A DNA stretch of 64,000 nucleotides from the NCBI GenBank assembly GCA_033398695.1, contig CM065809.1:175698501-175762500 (forward strand), given 5' to 3'. Source of the stretch: Orobanche coerulescens. Taxonomy: Eukaryota; Streptophyta; Magnoliopsida; Lamiales; Orobanchaceae. Position numbers and translations under genes: made by a program. This document shows, one piece after another, positions 48,569 through 60,323 of the stretch; position 1 is the first letter of the stretch, and each line of letters begins with the position of its first letter. The notes under the pieces are model-generated. The model was not told the origin of the DNA. It did no database searches and saw nothing but the letters and a program-made list of their open reading frames with translations.

Positions 48569-48891
48569 ATTGCTTATGTATTTTTATATTTTGTGACGTA
48601 CTAGCAACAATCATGTGCTAATATTTTGATCCCCGATGGACCATGTATTGATTCAGTATTCTGATTATTAGTTGAAATGCATAATTTTGTGTCTATTTTC
48701 TTTATCTTTGAATTGAAATTTAAGTGTTCAGTGATGTAAAGCAAATAAAGATGATTATGGAGGCAAACATTAACCATAACAGAGTAGCTCACTTTAAAGA
48801 TCAATAATTTACACCAAAAGCACATAACTTTACATAACAAAAGTTCATCACCATCACACCAAAATATCTAATAATAACTTAAAAACCACAA

Positions 48892-49261
48892 TCACTTGGA
48901 TCCCTTTCCCCCCATCTGCTGCTGTCTCTTTAGTCTTATATCATCATCTCCATGAACTTCTTCTTCTAAAATAACTTCTTTACTTGTCTTCTCATAAATC
49001 TCTAAATCATCATCATCACCATCTAGTATGACTGGAGTGCTCGTAGTGTTTTTAAATAGGCCCTGTTTCATGAAACACATTAATTTGCAGTACACACTAC
49101 GCATACAACAAAATCAAAAAACTTACTCTGAGCATTGAGTATCTTCCTCTCGACCTAGTTCTGTATGGTGGGTTGGGGGGAGGTGTTCTCCTTCTTCTTT
49201 TTGGTGGAGGTGCTTTGATTCCTCCTAAACGCTTTCTCGCAATCGGATGCTCATTTCGCAT
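48892..49261 (-). CDS. Small two-exon gene (101 aa) convergent with the MULE transposase, function unknown
   Basis: Exon 1 is 49261-49127 (45 codons, ATG at 49261), intron 49126-49063 (64 bp, GTAAGT...ACAG), exon 2 49062-48892 (57 codons with TGA). Phases match and there is no internal stop. The N-terminus is basic and proline-rich (RKRLGGIKAPPPKRRRR, TPPPNPPYRTRSRGR), like a nuclear localisation or nucleic-acid-binding tail. The middle is acidic (LDGDDDDLEIYEK, EEEVHGDDD), and the end is KRQQQMGGKGSK. I do not recognise the family. Its convergent position mirrors mudrB in MuDR and accessory genes in other MULEs. Alternatively it is a chance spliced frame. Confidence 0.5.
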
Positions 49262-49433
49262 ATTTGATTTTAATGGATTTTGACTGATTTTAATTGATTA
49301 GGGTTTATAGTGAAAAGGGGGGACTACGGTTCAGGTATTTCACTCTCGGTCCATGAAGATGGACTTATATTGAAAGGGGGGGCCCACGATGGGATTTTAT
49401 AATAAAATAATTTGATGCTGCCCTTTGTAGTGC

Positions 49434-49583
49434 ACACGATGGTGCACACGATGGGCACGATCGTGTGCCACGTTGGCAACCAGGTGTCACGGTGTCTACG
49501 GTGTCAAATTGGCACTGTATCCACGTGTGCACACGATGGTGCACACGGTCGTGCCCACGATGGGACACACAGTCGTGTGCACA
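49434..49583. promoter_or_regulatory. MULE motif cluster 3 (3' side, upstream of the small gene)
   Basis: CACACGATGGTGCACACGAT, GCACGATCGTGTGCC, CGTGTGCACACGATGGTG and CACACGGTCGTGCCC occur within 150 bp. This lies about 170 bp upstream of the small minus-strand gene's ATG, so it may serve as its promoter as well as the element's far end. Confidence 0.55.
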
Positions 49584-50210
49584 AGAACATCAATAATTTT
49601 CAACAATTTCCCAAATTACTCGTCAATTTAGGTGTTGTTACTTATATATTAACAAACATTTGATAATGATACACTTATTTAAAAAGTTATTGATTGAATT
49701 AACATAATATATTGCATATCATGTGTAGTCTATATGTTCTCCATGTATTAGTTCGCAAGGATAAGTTCATCATCTGTATGAAATATCTCATATACTAATG
49801 ATTTACACGAAATGACAAATACGAGTTTGTATAAGAAGTTATATAGTAATTAATGTTTGAACAAGCAATTTTAGAATCACAAAATATCCTTCTAGATAAC
49901 ACAATAAATCAAATTAGCAAAAATACTAAAAGTTCATGTGCAGACGATGGTGCACACGGCCGTGCCCACGATGGGACCCACGGTCGTGTGCACAAGAACA
50001 TCAACAATTTTCACCAATTTCTCAAATTACTCGTCAATTTAAGTGTTGTTACTTATATACTAACAAGTATTTGATATTGATACACTTATTTAAAAAGTTA
50101 TTGATTGAATTAACATAATATATTGCATATCATGTGTAGTCTATATGTTCTCAATATATTAGTTCGCAAGGATAAATTCATCATCTGTATGAAATATCTC
50201 ATATACTAAT
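49527..50210 (+). repeat. Two direct copies of a 275-bp unit at the right side of the MULE
   Basis: 49527-49799 and 49936-50210 are near-identical. Each begins with the CACGATGGTGCACACGG motif, runs through AAGAACATCAAYAATTTTCA and ends CTCATATACTAAT. The second copy ends exactly where the LTR at 50211 begins. The short stretch between copies (49800-49935) has no feature. Confidence 0.85.
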
Positions 50211-51185
50211 TGTTGTGTTGAGATTTATACATCTCAAACAGGCGATCGGCACAGACGACAGGCGACCGAGCCAGAGCCTAGCAGCCGAGGCAGATTGGCC
50301 GATCGAAGGTCACAGGTCTAGTCCTGGTGCCGAGCGATAGACATCTAAGGCGATCGTCTCTTGGTACTTGGCGATCGATCCTTGGTAACCGGCCAACGAC
50401 GACCGCCTCATGCCACGCGAAGCCATCGCCCGTCCAGTCGGCGAAGGCCGAAGCTCGAAGCAAGGACCCGTGCAGATCCGGAAAAGACGCCGCAGGACAT
50501 GGATCGTTGACCACAGCCTGTCAGCATCTTTTCACCTACCGACAGATCCGCCGAAAGGTGCACAGTGGGACCGCCCCGGACAGCGACTCAGGACGCGTGC
50601 AGGCTCCCCATTGGACCGCACATCTGGATGCCAGCAGGAGCCGCGGACTTCAAGGCAGACAACCCATGTGCCATAAAGACGATCGCCCCTTATTATATTA
50701 CAAGAAAGGCGATCGCCCGTCAGTAAAAGGCATCTCAGCTCCTATAAATAGAAGGCTTCCTACACTTGGAAAACTCTCTGATTCTCTGGCCTTCTCAGCT
50801 CATAACTTGGCTTTCTCACTCTTGGCAAAGCTATACACTTCGGATACATTTCTCTCTCAGCACCTCTTAACCGAAAGACAGTCGGCAGAGAAGGAAACCA
50901 GAACTCCCAGCAGTTCAAGAACTCAGAGCAACTCTAGTTCTTCCGGCAAGCACTCAACAGCTAGATCACAGGATCTTTTACACTCATTGTAATCGCATTC
51001 TTACATTAATATTTGTACTCAAATGCATTCTTATTAATAACATCTCGCGAGAGCATTCAAGCCCGGGCCTAACAAACCCGGCAAATCTTCTATTATTTCC
51101 ATTCCCTCGGACGTGCTCTTGCAATTTGCTGTTGCTCGACCATTCCAGCAATATCTATCTTCGGATAATATTTCGGGCAACAACA
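50211..51185 (+). repeat. 5' LTR of element F
   Basis: It starts TGTTGTGTTGAG exactly at the end of the MULE repeat copy and ends GGGCAACAACA, giving TGTTG...CAACA ends. It contains several GGCGATCG units (about 50241, 50350, 50370, 50710) and a TATAAATA box at 50743-50750. Confidence 0.8.
50743..50750 (+). promoter_or_regulatory. TATA box in the LTR of element F
   Basis: TATAAATA lies between the GGCGATCG-rich U3 part and the presumed R region, about 440 bp before the LTR end. Confidence 0.6.
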
Positions 51186-51186
51186 A

Positions 51187-51204
51187 TTGGTGCTAGAGGA
51201 AGGG
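51187..51204 (+). other. Primer binding site region of element F
   Basis: TTGGTGCTAGAGGAAGGG follows the LTR end. It does not match initiator tRNA-Met, so another tRNA primes this element. I cannot name it with confidence. Confidence 0.5.
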
Positions 51205-51312
51205 CATCTAAACCTCCATTTTTATTCCTACCGTCTCGAAGAACACTCACTGTTCTCCGGGGCATATACTTGAAGAGACACTCACTGCTCTTCAGAGAAA
51301 GCCTTCAGAATC

Positions 51313-52531
51313 ATGACTTCTGCCTCTGCATCGAAGAAAGCCGCTGGCCGATCCGCCGGACGCCTCTTTCCTTCCCAGTCAGAGCCCCAGCCTATGGCGG
51401 AGGGTAGTCGCCGCGGTCTGAAACTCTCGATCCCGCCCCCGAAGGATGGCCCAAGCCTCTCGCTCGATCAGTTCCAAACTGTGGAACAGATCGAAAAGGC
51501 CTTGGCCATCCTACAAGAGTGACGGAGAGCATTCGACGCGCCCGCTATAACCCCCTCGGCCATCCGCCGCATGACCAAACGGAAGTTGAAGGGGTTACTA
51601 CCCGAGCGATCGCCAGGAGGCCCCAATTCGCAAGAAGAGGCGCTCGCAAGTCGGGACACCTGCTTTCACCGCCAGCACACTCCATCATGGCGACGGGCGG
51701 TGCCCAAATCACCACGAGACGATGGAGCTCGAGTCCGTCACCAGGAGTTCGGCATATCCGACTCCCACAAGGCAGGCCAGCTATCTGGCTCCTCTTCGCC
51801 GAAGAACTGAGGTCGGTGACCGTGGAGTCAGGAGATCGGTACACGATCGCCTCGGCTCCCGCTCCGAAAGCCGAGCCACGAGCGACCAAGCTACAGCGAT
51901 GGCCGCGATGCAACGTCAGCTCGACGACATGAAGGCGCTCCTGGAATCTGGGGCAGGCGCCAAGAGAAAGATCGCCGGGCCGAGCGAGCCACTCACGGTC
52001 CACATCGAGCTCGCCCCCGTGCAGCGTAAGATCGCTCCTCCGCAAAAACCTCTGTACGAGGGAAGGTCGGATCCCAATACTCACCTGAGCAAGTTCCGGA
52101 TCAACATGACCGGGTGTGGGGCATCAGATGCAACCAGGTGCCGAATGTTCCCGCTAACGCTGGGCGACCTGGCCCATAGATGGTACATCTCACTACCACT
52201 GCGATCCATCAATTCCTTTGATCAGCTGGCGAACAACTTCACAGCGTACTTCGCCGCCAAGGTCGCTCAGCCGGAAGGTCCCCATCGCATGATGTATATC
52301 AGGCAAGAGGAAGAAGAGTCCGACGCAGACTACATTGACCGGGTAGATGAGATCATCCTCAACGGAGAGCTCATAAGCGACGAGATCGCCCTATACTCGG
52401 CCCTAGGGGGATTCCATGGTCTTTCGCCTATGTTCAGGCATCTTATGAAGGACCTCCCCACGACCTACGCAATCTTCCGCGCCAAAGCCGCAGATTTTCT
52501 GGCCAGGCAAAGGTTACTTTTCAACCTATGA
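51313..52531 (+). pseudogene. gag of element F
   Basis: ATG at 51313 (MTSASASKKAAGRSAGRLFP). An in-frame TGA at 51520-51522 fits a CGA-to-TGA change, after which the frame stays open to 51810. A frame change near 51805 leads to the capsid domain: PLYEGRSDPNTHLSKFRINM, RMFPLTLGDLAHRWYISLP, SFDQLANNFTAYFAAKVAQP and EEESDADYIDRVDEIILNGE. This is the retrotransposon gag family as found in Tat/Athila-type elements. It stops at 52529-52531. It has one stop and one frameshift, so it is not functional as read. Confidence 0.85.
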
Positions 52532-52595
52532 GCAGCGCGATCGGCGACCGAACGACAATCACCAGTCTTCTAACCCGATCGTCGTTATCTTGTTC

Positions 52596-52995
52596 TTCCT
52601 TTGGACTTATCACCGAAGCACACTTTTGGACCACGACCTTCTACATAATCTGACAGCTTGTTGATATCTCATGTCATATGCCGAGAACATACGCTGTCAA
52701 AGTACGAGATGTCCTTCTCCTTGATATCCTGTAAGTACAAGATTTAAGTAGATTTAGGTCCCCTTTGATTATTGGGTCCATGTATGTTAGTGCCTTTTGA
52801 TACCTAAATTTGCCTGATAGCAATTTATTTGTTGTAGGTTACTTTTGGTCCTGTCTTGTGATGTCCACATGGGGCAGGTACGTAGTCGTTATAACCTTGA
52901 CTATTATGCATGTAAAATCGAGGGTTATTATTATTCCAGTATGATTTCCGTCTAGGAGGTGGAGGATTTTTATGTGACCTTACAACTTGCCTTCT
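52596..52995 (-). pseudogene. Reversed fragment of a SIRE-type copia gag end and protease start
   Basis: Read on the minus strand, the frame gives RRKSYWNNNNPRFYMHNSQG, then GPNNQRGPKST, a stop, and DIKEKDISYFDSVCSRHMT, a stop, and DINKLSDYVEGRGPKVCFGD. The block FDSxCSRHMT is the copia protease site, with DSG changed to DSV. The same region of the SIRE element lies at 56600-56700 in plus orientation but differs clearly, so this is an independent fragment. It truncates element F. Confidence 0.75.
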
Positions 52996-53039
52996 AGGTC
53001 TCTAGTTGGATTCCCAGAGCTGTGATGATACTGCACGGC

Positions 53040-54439
53040 TGTTAGGAATACTTGTTAGATTTTGATGATGTCATTAATTTAAAATCAAATGTTTATTACT
53101 TGGCAAAATGTAAGGAAGAACCAAATGAGTATCTTCCATAGGCCAAAATATGTTAAGTATAAAACTTGGCAAAATGTAAAGAAGAACCAAATGAGTGTCT
53201 TCTGTAGGCCAAAAGTTAGTTAGGCTGAAAATCGGCTAAGTACTAAGTACAGCCTAGTCCATCAGAGAGGAGCAAACGACTCAATCGAGTAGCTCGGTCA
53301 ACTAAATTTATTAGAGAAGTTTGACTGCATCAAATGAGGTACCTCGTGGAAGTCACCCGACTGCATAAGTCACAAACAAAGGAATGAGAGGACCTACTGC
53401 AGAGATGTAAGCCGCACATCACCCTACTCAACTACAAATTAGTACTCCAAGTCCACGTCGAGATGCTTTGAAAAGTCAAAAATTACTAAAGCTCACATGC
53501 AACGTGAAGAGACAAATCGAGTGATTCCCGCAAGAGATATGATTTAATTAAATCATCCTGACCCACCGTGAAGACTTTAATCCTTTTATATTCAAAAGAT
53601 TCGGCGCTCACATGCAGAAGTCCTCACAACGGTCGGAAGATAAAATTAAATAATGGGAATCCAGCCTTGCAACGCTCGGAAGAATAAACAATGAAGTCTC
53701 CCTCCAACGGATGGATTTGTTCAAAGATTTGCAACGGCTACAAGGAAGAAGCTCAGAGATCTAACCTATATATATCCAGAGATTTGAATCTGAGCAACAC
53801 CCGGTGCGAACATACATTCTAGCGATCAAAGCAAACAAAGCAATCTCAAGCAATCAAATAGCATCGTGAAAAGAGCAGATCCAAAAAGTTCATATTTAAG
53901 GAAGCTCTTAAGTTGGAGAAGACAAACACTCTTGTCTATAATCTTGAGTACGGGGTACTTCACTGGTTGAAGTAAGAGACTGTAAAGGCATCCGAGGATC
54001 GAGGATCAAGAGGTGCAAGGCAGTCAAGTGTGTGTACAACGGCACGGATTTCCACTGGTTGGAAGCTGTTGTAGTGTGTTGTGAATCACTGTAATATTTA
54101 TCACTGGTTGAAAATTATAGTGAATTCATCTCCAACTGGTTTGGAGAAAAGTGGATTAGTAGAGGATTACCCCACCTCTGAGACCACTATAATTGCCTGT
54201 GTTATTTACTGTCTTACTGCATCATACTTTAACTGCTGCATACATTGTTAAGTGTTTCATTAAGATTAATTTATATTCGTCATCAGCTGACTTCCGCACT
54301 TATCCAAGAACAAACGACTCCAAGTCATTTGTTTAACTATCAGCTGAAGAAACTCACTCTTCGCGAAAAGATTTTAAGAGTTTCAACAAGTCTATTCACC
54401 CCCCCTCTAGACTTGTTCCTGGACGACTTGTGACCTACA
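53040..54439 (+). repeat. 5' LTR of SIRE element G (1.4 kb)
   Basis: It starts TGTTAGGAATACTTG and ends GACCTACA, two bases before the primer site. TATATATA near 53768 is the likely TATA box. The first 200 bp are identical to the 3' LTR at 63538 onward; after that, differences cluster (see findings). Confidence 0.88.
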
Positions 54440-54441
54440 AG

Positions 54442-54455
54442 TGGTATCAGAGAGG
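54442..54455 (+). other. Primer binding site of element G
   Basis: TGGTATCAGAGAGG matches the initiator tRNA-Met complement in its first 11 bases. Confidence 0.85.
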
Positions 54456-54514
54456 TTGGTTCATTTTTTTTCGAACCAGATCTATACTAGATATATATCT
54501 TATCTCACTTTATA

Positions 54515-56542
54515 ATGGAACACATGCACTCTAGACTCCCTGTCTTTTCAGTCGACGAGTATGATCTCTGGAAGATAAGAATGCAGGCACATTTATCTTC
54601 AATTCATGACGACATGTGGTGCATCATTGAAGACGGTCCATTCATTTTTGAGAAGGACAACACAGCCGAGGAGATCGCAGCTGGGAGGCCCGAAAAGATT
54701 CCTAAGAAGAGAACGGAGCTGACCCCCGAAGAGAGAAAGCTGGCCAATCTTGACAACAGGGCCAGAGATGTGCTATACCAAACTCTTGACAAATCCACAA
54801 TGGTCAAGATCAAAAATTGTAAGAATGCCAAAGAGATTTGGGACACACTAGCTCTAATGTGTGAAGGAACGGAGCTGATCAAGGAAAACAAGTTGTCAAT
54901 AGCTATCCAAAAGTTTGACAACTTTAAAATGAAGAATGGTGAATCAATAGACCAAGTGGACACAAGGTTCACTGAAATCATCAATGAGATCAACTCCTGG
55001 CAAAACCTATGGCAACAGGAAATGGCACTTAAGGTCCTCGATCGCTCAATCCCGAATGGAGCATGAAGGTTGTAGCCATGAGAGAGTCCAAAGACTGAAT
55101 AAGATAAAAATTCGTGAGTCCGTTCTCTCGATCTAAAGGCTTATGAGTTCGAGCTTCCAAGCTCATCCTCAATCGAGCTCGCAGAGAAGGGAATCGCATT
55201 TGGCACTGAGTCCCCGCTAAGAGCTTGTCTGATGTGAAACCTCCAAATCCACTAGATTTTGAGGAAGAAATGGCTTTCATAATGCAAAGGTTCAGCAATT
55301 TCGTAAAGAACTACTCCAAGTATAAGAAAACTACAAGGAGAATCCAAGAAGGAACCGTATATGGAAGTCGGAAAGTTGAATGCTACAATCTGTCACAAAA
55401 TAGGACACATCCAAATGGATTGTCCCGAGCTCAAGAAGGACGAAACCAAGAAGGAGGTGGGCGTAAAGGAAGACAAGAAAAGCTCTCATCGGAGAAGACC
55501 AGGAGCATGTCGAATCAAGCGGCGGTTTCTTTTCCGATGAAGACGAGGAGTATGATTGCGATGGCAAACTTAGGCGATGAAGAGGTAACTTCTAAACCTA
55601 CCGGTTCAAATAATAGCTCACCATGTCACAAGATATGGATTTACATGAATCGGTAAATCGCTTATTCAAAGATTTTGAAACACTTAAATCTCGCACACCA
55701 AGTCAGACAATAGAGAAGACTCAAATGCAAGATGAGAATAAAATTGAAAAATAATTTCAAAACTCAAATTTAGATTTAAATAAGGTTGAGACAACTACAC
55801 TGATTTTAAAACTGCAAGTGTCAATACAATTGAGATAGACCGCTAAACATTTTACTTAAAGAAAATCACCGCACTTGCTCATGCCAAAGCCGAGTTTACT
55901 AAGCCGGCACGTATAAATAAAACTCGGGCGCAGGAAATAACCTCCTCAAGGCGTCTTCGACTGGGCGAATTGTGTACTTATAAAAGGTCACTATATACCA
56001 AATCAGGCCTTGGATATGATTCTCACACTCCCTCTAGTTACGAAACCAAGTTTATCAAGGGAGAAACAATGGTCTCGATCACGAGCTGTGCATAAACCGA
56101 TATTCAAAACAGCAATGAGTCAAACGTCTAGCCGCAATAAAGTTACACTGCATGACCACCTAGACAGCGACTAGGCAAAGGCCTGTGCAAAAGCAAAGGC
56201 CAGCATAACATGCCCACTATTACCAACAACTCCCCAAAAATAGATTTCATAATGGGAGGGGCGATGGAAACCTCAAGGTTATCCTAATTACCAAAATGAA
56301 CAAGTGTGGAGACCACAAAGGTTCAATAAATGGTCTCAAATTTAGATTTAGAAATGGCCCACACTATCAAAATTTTGAGGAATATCCGTATACAATCCAA
56401 CCAGAGATTTAGACCTCGACCACGTACACCTTATAAGGGTTATAATAATAATTCCTATAATCCAAGGAGAAATCAATTCTCCAGGAAACCAACTAACCCC
56501 AAAGGACCCACACAAATTTGGGTACCTAAATCTCTGCTTATT
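54515..56542 (+). pseudogene. gag of SIRE element G
   Basis: ATG at 54515 opens a UBN2-type gag for 183 codons: RLPVFSVDEYDLWKIRMQAH, NAKEIWDTLALMCEGTELIK and FDNFKMKNGESIDQVDTRF. The frame then breaks repeatedly. The CCHC knuckle near 55378-55425 is split between two frames (CY... then CHKIGHIQMDC). The C-terminus is readable at 56330-56545 (YKGYNNNSYNPRRNQFSRKP, IWVPKSLL). It forms particles in intact relatives but is nonfunctional here as read. Confidence 0.85.
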
Positions 56543-56545
56543 TAA

Positions 56546-58309
56546 TTGCAGAAAAGGTGGAAGGACTACAACCACATCTCCTCAAGCTCAAATTTTGGAG
56601 GTGAAGAATGGTTTGTAGACTCTGGATGCTCAAGGCATATGACCGGGAACAAGAAGATGCTGACCAAATACATCAAAGAAAAAGGTCCCGATGTAACCTT
56701 TGGAGATAGCTCTAGAGGACAGACAAAAGGCTTTGGAGAGCTGCACCGAGGAAACATTGTCATATCCAAAGTCCATTATGTCAAAGGACTCAAATACAAC
56801 CTCCTGAGCATAAGCCAGTTCTGTGACGAGAAGAATCTAGTAGTCTTCACCATCTTGAAGTGTATGGTGATAGACATCTTATCTGGAGAAATAAAGCTAC
56901 AAGGATTCAGAAGAAGAGATGTCTACATGATTGATTGGAACACAGGAACACCTAACTCCTGTTTTCTATCCAAAACTGTAGCTGAGAATGGATGGTTGTG
57001 GCACAAAAGACTATGTCACCTGAACTTCAAAGCCATCAACAAGATTAGCTCTCAGAAGCTGGTCAGAGGACTTCCAAATGAAGCATTCAAGAAGGAAGCA
57101 CTCTGTGATGCATGTCAGAAGGGAAAGACCAAGGCATCGTTCAAGCCAGTTCAGCCTACAACGCTCACAACAAGGATCTTAGATCTACTCCACATGGATC
57201 TATTTGGTCCTATCAAACCAAGAACTTTGAGCGGCCGAAAGCATGCTCTAGTAATTGTAGATGATTATTCAAGGTACACTTGGATCATTTTTCTATACAA
57301 GAAAAGTGAAACCCTGACCAAGTTACCTGAGCTGCTGAGAAGGATCCAGAATGAGAAATCCCTCTCCATAATCAAGATCAGATCAGATAGAGGAGGAGAG
57401 TTTCTCAACAAGGCGATAACTGATTTCAATGATCGAATGGGATCCAAGATGAGCTCTCTGCGGCCAGACGCCCAACAGAATGGTGTTCTTGAAAGAAGGA
57501 ACAGAACCCTGAAGGAAGTAGCAAGGTCCATGATTGCGAGCGGACCTACCCAAAAGGTTCTGGGTCAAGCCGCCAACACACCGCCACACCCAGAACAGGA
57601 GTATGATAGTAGGGAGACATGGCAAAACTCCCTATGAGGTTTGGAATAATAGAACTCCTACTGTTGCTTACTTTCATGTTTTTGGTTGTAAGTGTTTCAT
57701 CCACAACAACGGTAAAACACAACTAAATGCCTTTGATGCTAAAGAAGCAAGGCATATAGAGTTTTTAACAAAAGAACCTTAGTTGTGGAGGAAACACCCC
57801 ATGTTGTTTTTGATGAATCTACTACTGAGTACAGGAAACAACTTGAGCAAATTGAGAACAAGCTCAAGTCAGCAACCCTTGAAGAAGTCATTATACATGA
57901 CACTGGAAGGGTGGACTCACCTGCAGATCAGCCTGATGACCCAACTGCAGCTGATGAAGACCCAATCGCAGATCGACAGATCACCAAACCTATCTCGATC
58001 CAAATGGCCGCGGAAGAGGACCAATGGAGTCGACAAAGACTCATCTGCGCAGAACCAAGTCAGCAGATGACAAGGCGTGAGCCGATCCAGTGCACTGTAA
58101 CCCAGCAGATGCAGATAACCACCAGAGCAATCCAACAGGGGAACAAACCCGTAAGAGGACGAGATCCCCAAATGGCTCAAGGATCATCCAATTCAAGAAA
58201 TTATCGGAAAGTTGATCGATGGAGTCAAGACAAGACAAACCAACTCTACCAAATAGGAATGGCGATGTTCTCATGTTTCATGTCACAAATTGAACCCAAG
58301 ACTACGTAA
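56546..58309 (+). pseudogene. Protease and integrase of SIRE element G
   Basis: The protease site is WFVDSGCSRHMTGNKKML. The 363-codon frame continues through VKGLKYNLLSISQFCDEKNL, the integrase zinc part (WLWHKRLCHLNFKAINKI ... ALCDACQKGK), and the core LLHMDLFGPIKP, VIVDDYSRYTWIIFLYKK, IRSDRGGEFLNKA and QQNGVLERRNRTLKEVARSM. The frame then shifts to 57534-57782 (KTPYEVWNNRTPTVAYFHVF, GCKCFIHNNGKTQLNAFDAK) and to the variable linker 57785-58309 (EETPHVVFDESTTEYRKQLE). The three integrase acidic residues are present. Confidence 0.88.
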
Positions 58310-59770
58310 CAAGCCTTGGAAGATTATTCATGGATTAATGCCATGCAAGAGGAATTGAGCAGATGGAAAGGAACAAAGTTTGGGAACTAATGCATGCACT
58401 GATCACAAGAAAGTTATTGGCACCAAATGGGTGTATAAAAACAAGAGTGATGAAGACGGAGTGTTGTTAGGAATAAAGCCGACTCGTAGCAAAAGGATAT
58501 GCACGGTGAGGGAATAGATTTTGATGAAACTTATGCACTGTTGCAAGATTAGAAGCCATCGAGACTATTCCTCGCATATGCCATTCAAGGACTTTGAAGT
58601 CTACCAGATGGATGTAAAAGTGCGTTCCTAAATGGAATCCTAGAAGAAGAAGTCTATGTAGAGCAACCCGGGTTTTGTCAAAGGAGACAAAGTCTATAAG
58701 TCATTGAAGGCTCAGATGGACTCAAGCAAGCACCGAGAGCATGGTATGAAACACCTGTGTGTTTCTTGAGAAAAATGGATTTTGCAAGGGAAAAGTGGAC
58801 AAGACCCTATTCGAGTAGAGCACGAAGGCCACATATTAATTGTTCAAATTTATGTGGATGACATCATATTCGGTCAACCAATCCAGATTATGCGAGAAAT
58901 TCTCCAACCTCATGCAAGGAGAATTTGAGATGAGTATGATGGGAAAGCTTAACTTCTTTCTCGGATTACAAGTTAGCGAGATGGAAAAAGGAATTTTCAT
59001 CAACCAAGCAAAGTATACCAGGATCTTATCAAGAGATATGGAATGGAATCACCAAGCCCGCAAGAATTCCAATGAGCACAAGTACTCACCGGATGCGAGC
59101 AGGCGGGCATATCTGGACTCAACCCACTACAGAGGACTCATCGGATCTCTTCACCTAATCGCAAGCAGCCAGACAAATCATATGCAATTGGAGTTAATTA
59201 AAGATTCCAGTCCAAGCAGAAGCAATCACAACAAGATGCAGCCAAGAGAATAATTAAAAACATAAATTCTACAATTAATGTTGGACTGTGCTACCCAAAG
59301 GATGACAACTTCGAGCTATAAGGATACTCTGATGCGGTTTTCACAGATGCAAAATCAATAGGAAGAGCACTAGTGGAACGTGTCAATTCCTAGGAACCAG
59401 GTGATATCCTGGTTTAGCAAGAAGCGTGTTTCTAACTCTATCTCCACTACTGAGTCGAATACCTAGCGCAGTGTAGTCAGGCATGATTCTATGGATCAGA
59501 CAATAGTTAAGGGACTATAATATTATTGCCAACGAAGTTCCAATATGGTGTGACAACAATAGTGCTATTGCAATAACCAACAATCCGGTTTTGCACTCAA
59601 GGACGAAGCACATTGACGTTAAGCACCATTTCATTCGAGACCATGTGCTTAACAAAAGGGTTAGAGTTGAAAGAGTTAACACAGACTACCAAATAGCTGA
59701 CATCTTCACCAAACCCCCGCCAAGAAAGATTCCTAGAGCTTAGCAGAGACCTTGGATTACTAGATTGGGA
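58310..59770 (+). pseudogene. Reverse transcriptase and RNase H of SIRE element G
   Basis: RT motifs appear in shifting frames: GTKWVYKNKSDEDGV, GIDFDETYA, FEVYQMDVK, EEVYVEQP, the catalytic YVDDIIFG near 58851, then FSNLMQGEFEMSMMGKLNFF and LGLQVSEMEKGIFINQAKYT. RNase H ends CDNNSAIAITNNPVLHSRT, KHIDVKHHFIRDHVL and YQIADIFTKPP. Many 1-3 base losses break the frame; no long ORF survives. Confidence 0.85.
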
Positions 59771-60323
59771 ATCTAGTTCAAGCAAGTTGAAGGAAGGACG
59801 GACCCTCGTAATCACCTAAGCCGATGCAAAGTAGAAGACGAAGGCCGACGAAGCAACTTAGTCAGCGTAATACCAAAGGCGAGAAGTCAACTAACCTGTT
59901 GCAGAGTGGTCAACAGTCAACGAAATCAGACCAGCTAAGTTCTCTAAACTGATCTCTAAATTTTTAATTATTATCTATCACATTTATAAATATTATTTTG
60001 GCTAAAATGGCATTTAAAATATACATCTTTATTAGCCAAGTGGAAATTTTAATACACGCGTCAAAAGCCTATTTAATTAACCTCTACGGTGGCCAATCAG
60101 AATCAACCGTCAAATTTTAAATAGGGCCACCGATTCAAATTTGAAATTCAAAAGAATATCAAAAGGCGTACCACCGTTCAAATTTATAATAAACTAATAC
60201 AAACGTCTTTTCATCTTCTTTATAAGGAAGAAAACCTTTCACTTTACTCTTTACGCTTACAGAAACCCTAGAATTTACAGAGCAAAAATACACACTAAAA
60301 ATCCTAAAATCCTTTTTGCAGAA

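Larger units (their letters stand above)
45380..50210 (+). mobile_element. MuDR-like MULE transposon (termini not resolved)
   Basis: Contains a mudrA-type transposase gene, a small convergent gene, and clusters of CACACGAT/ATCGTGTG motifs upstream of the gene, in its intron and on the far side. I could not identify terminal inverted repeats or a 9-bp duplication, so the limits given are those of the motif clusters and the tandem repeat. They are not proven ends. Confidence 0.6.
50211..52595 (+). mobile_element. Element F: Tat-like Ty3/gypsy retrotransposon, 5' part only
   Basis: LTR (50211-51185), primer site and gag are present. The element is cut off after gag, where a reversed copia fragment begins near 52596. 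No pol and no 3' LTR follow. It is clearly GC-richer than its surroundings. Confidence 0.75.

Noticed and set aside
50278..51000. Overlapping open frames of up to 221 codons in the LTR of element F
   Set aside because: They result from low stop density in GC-rich LTR sequence. They overlap a TATA box and the LTR boundary and show no conserved motif.
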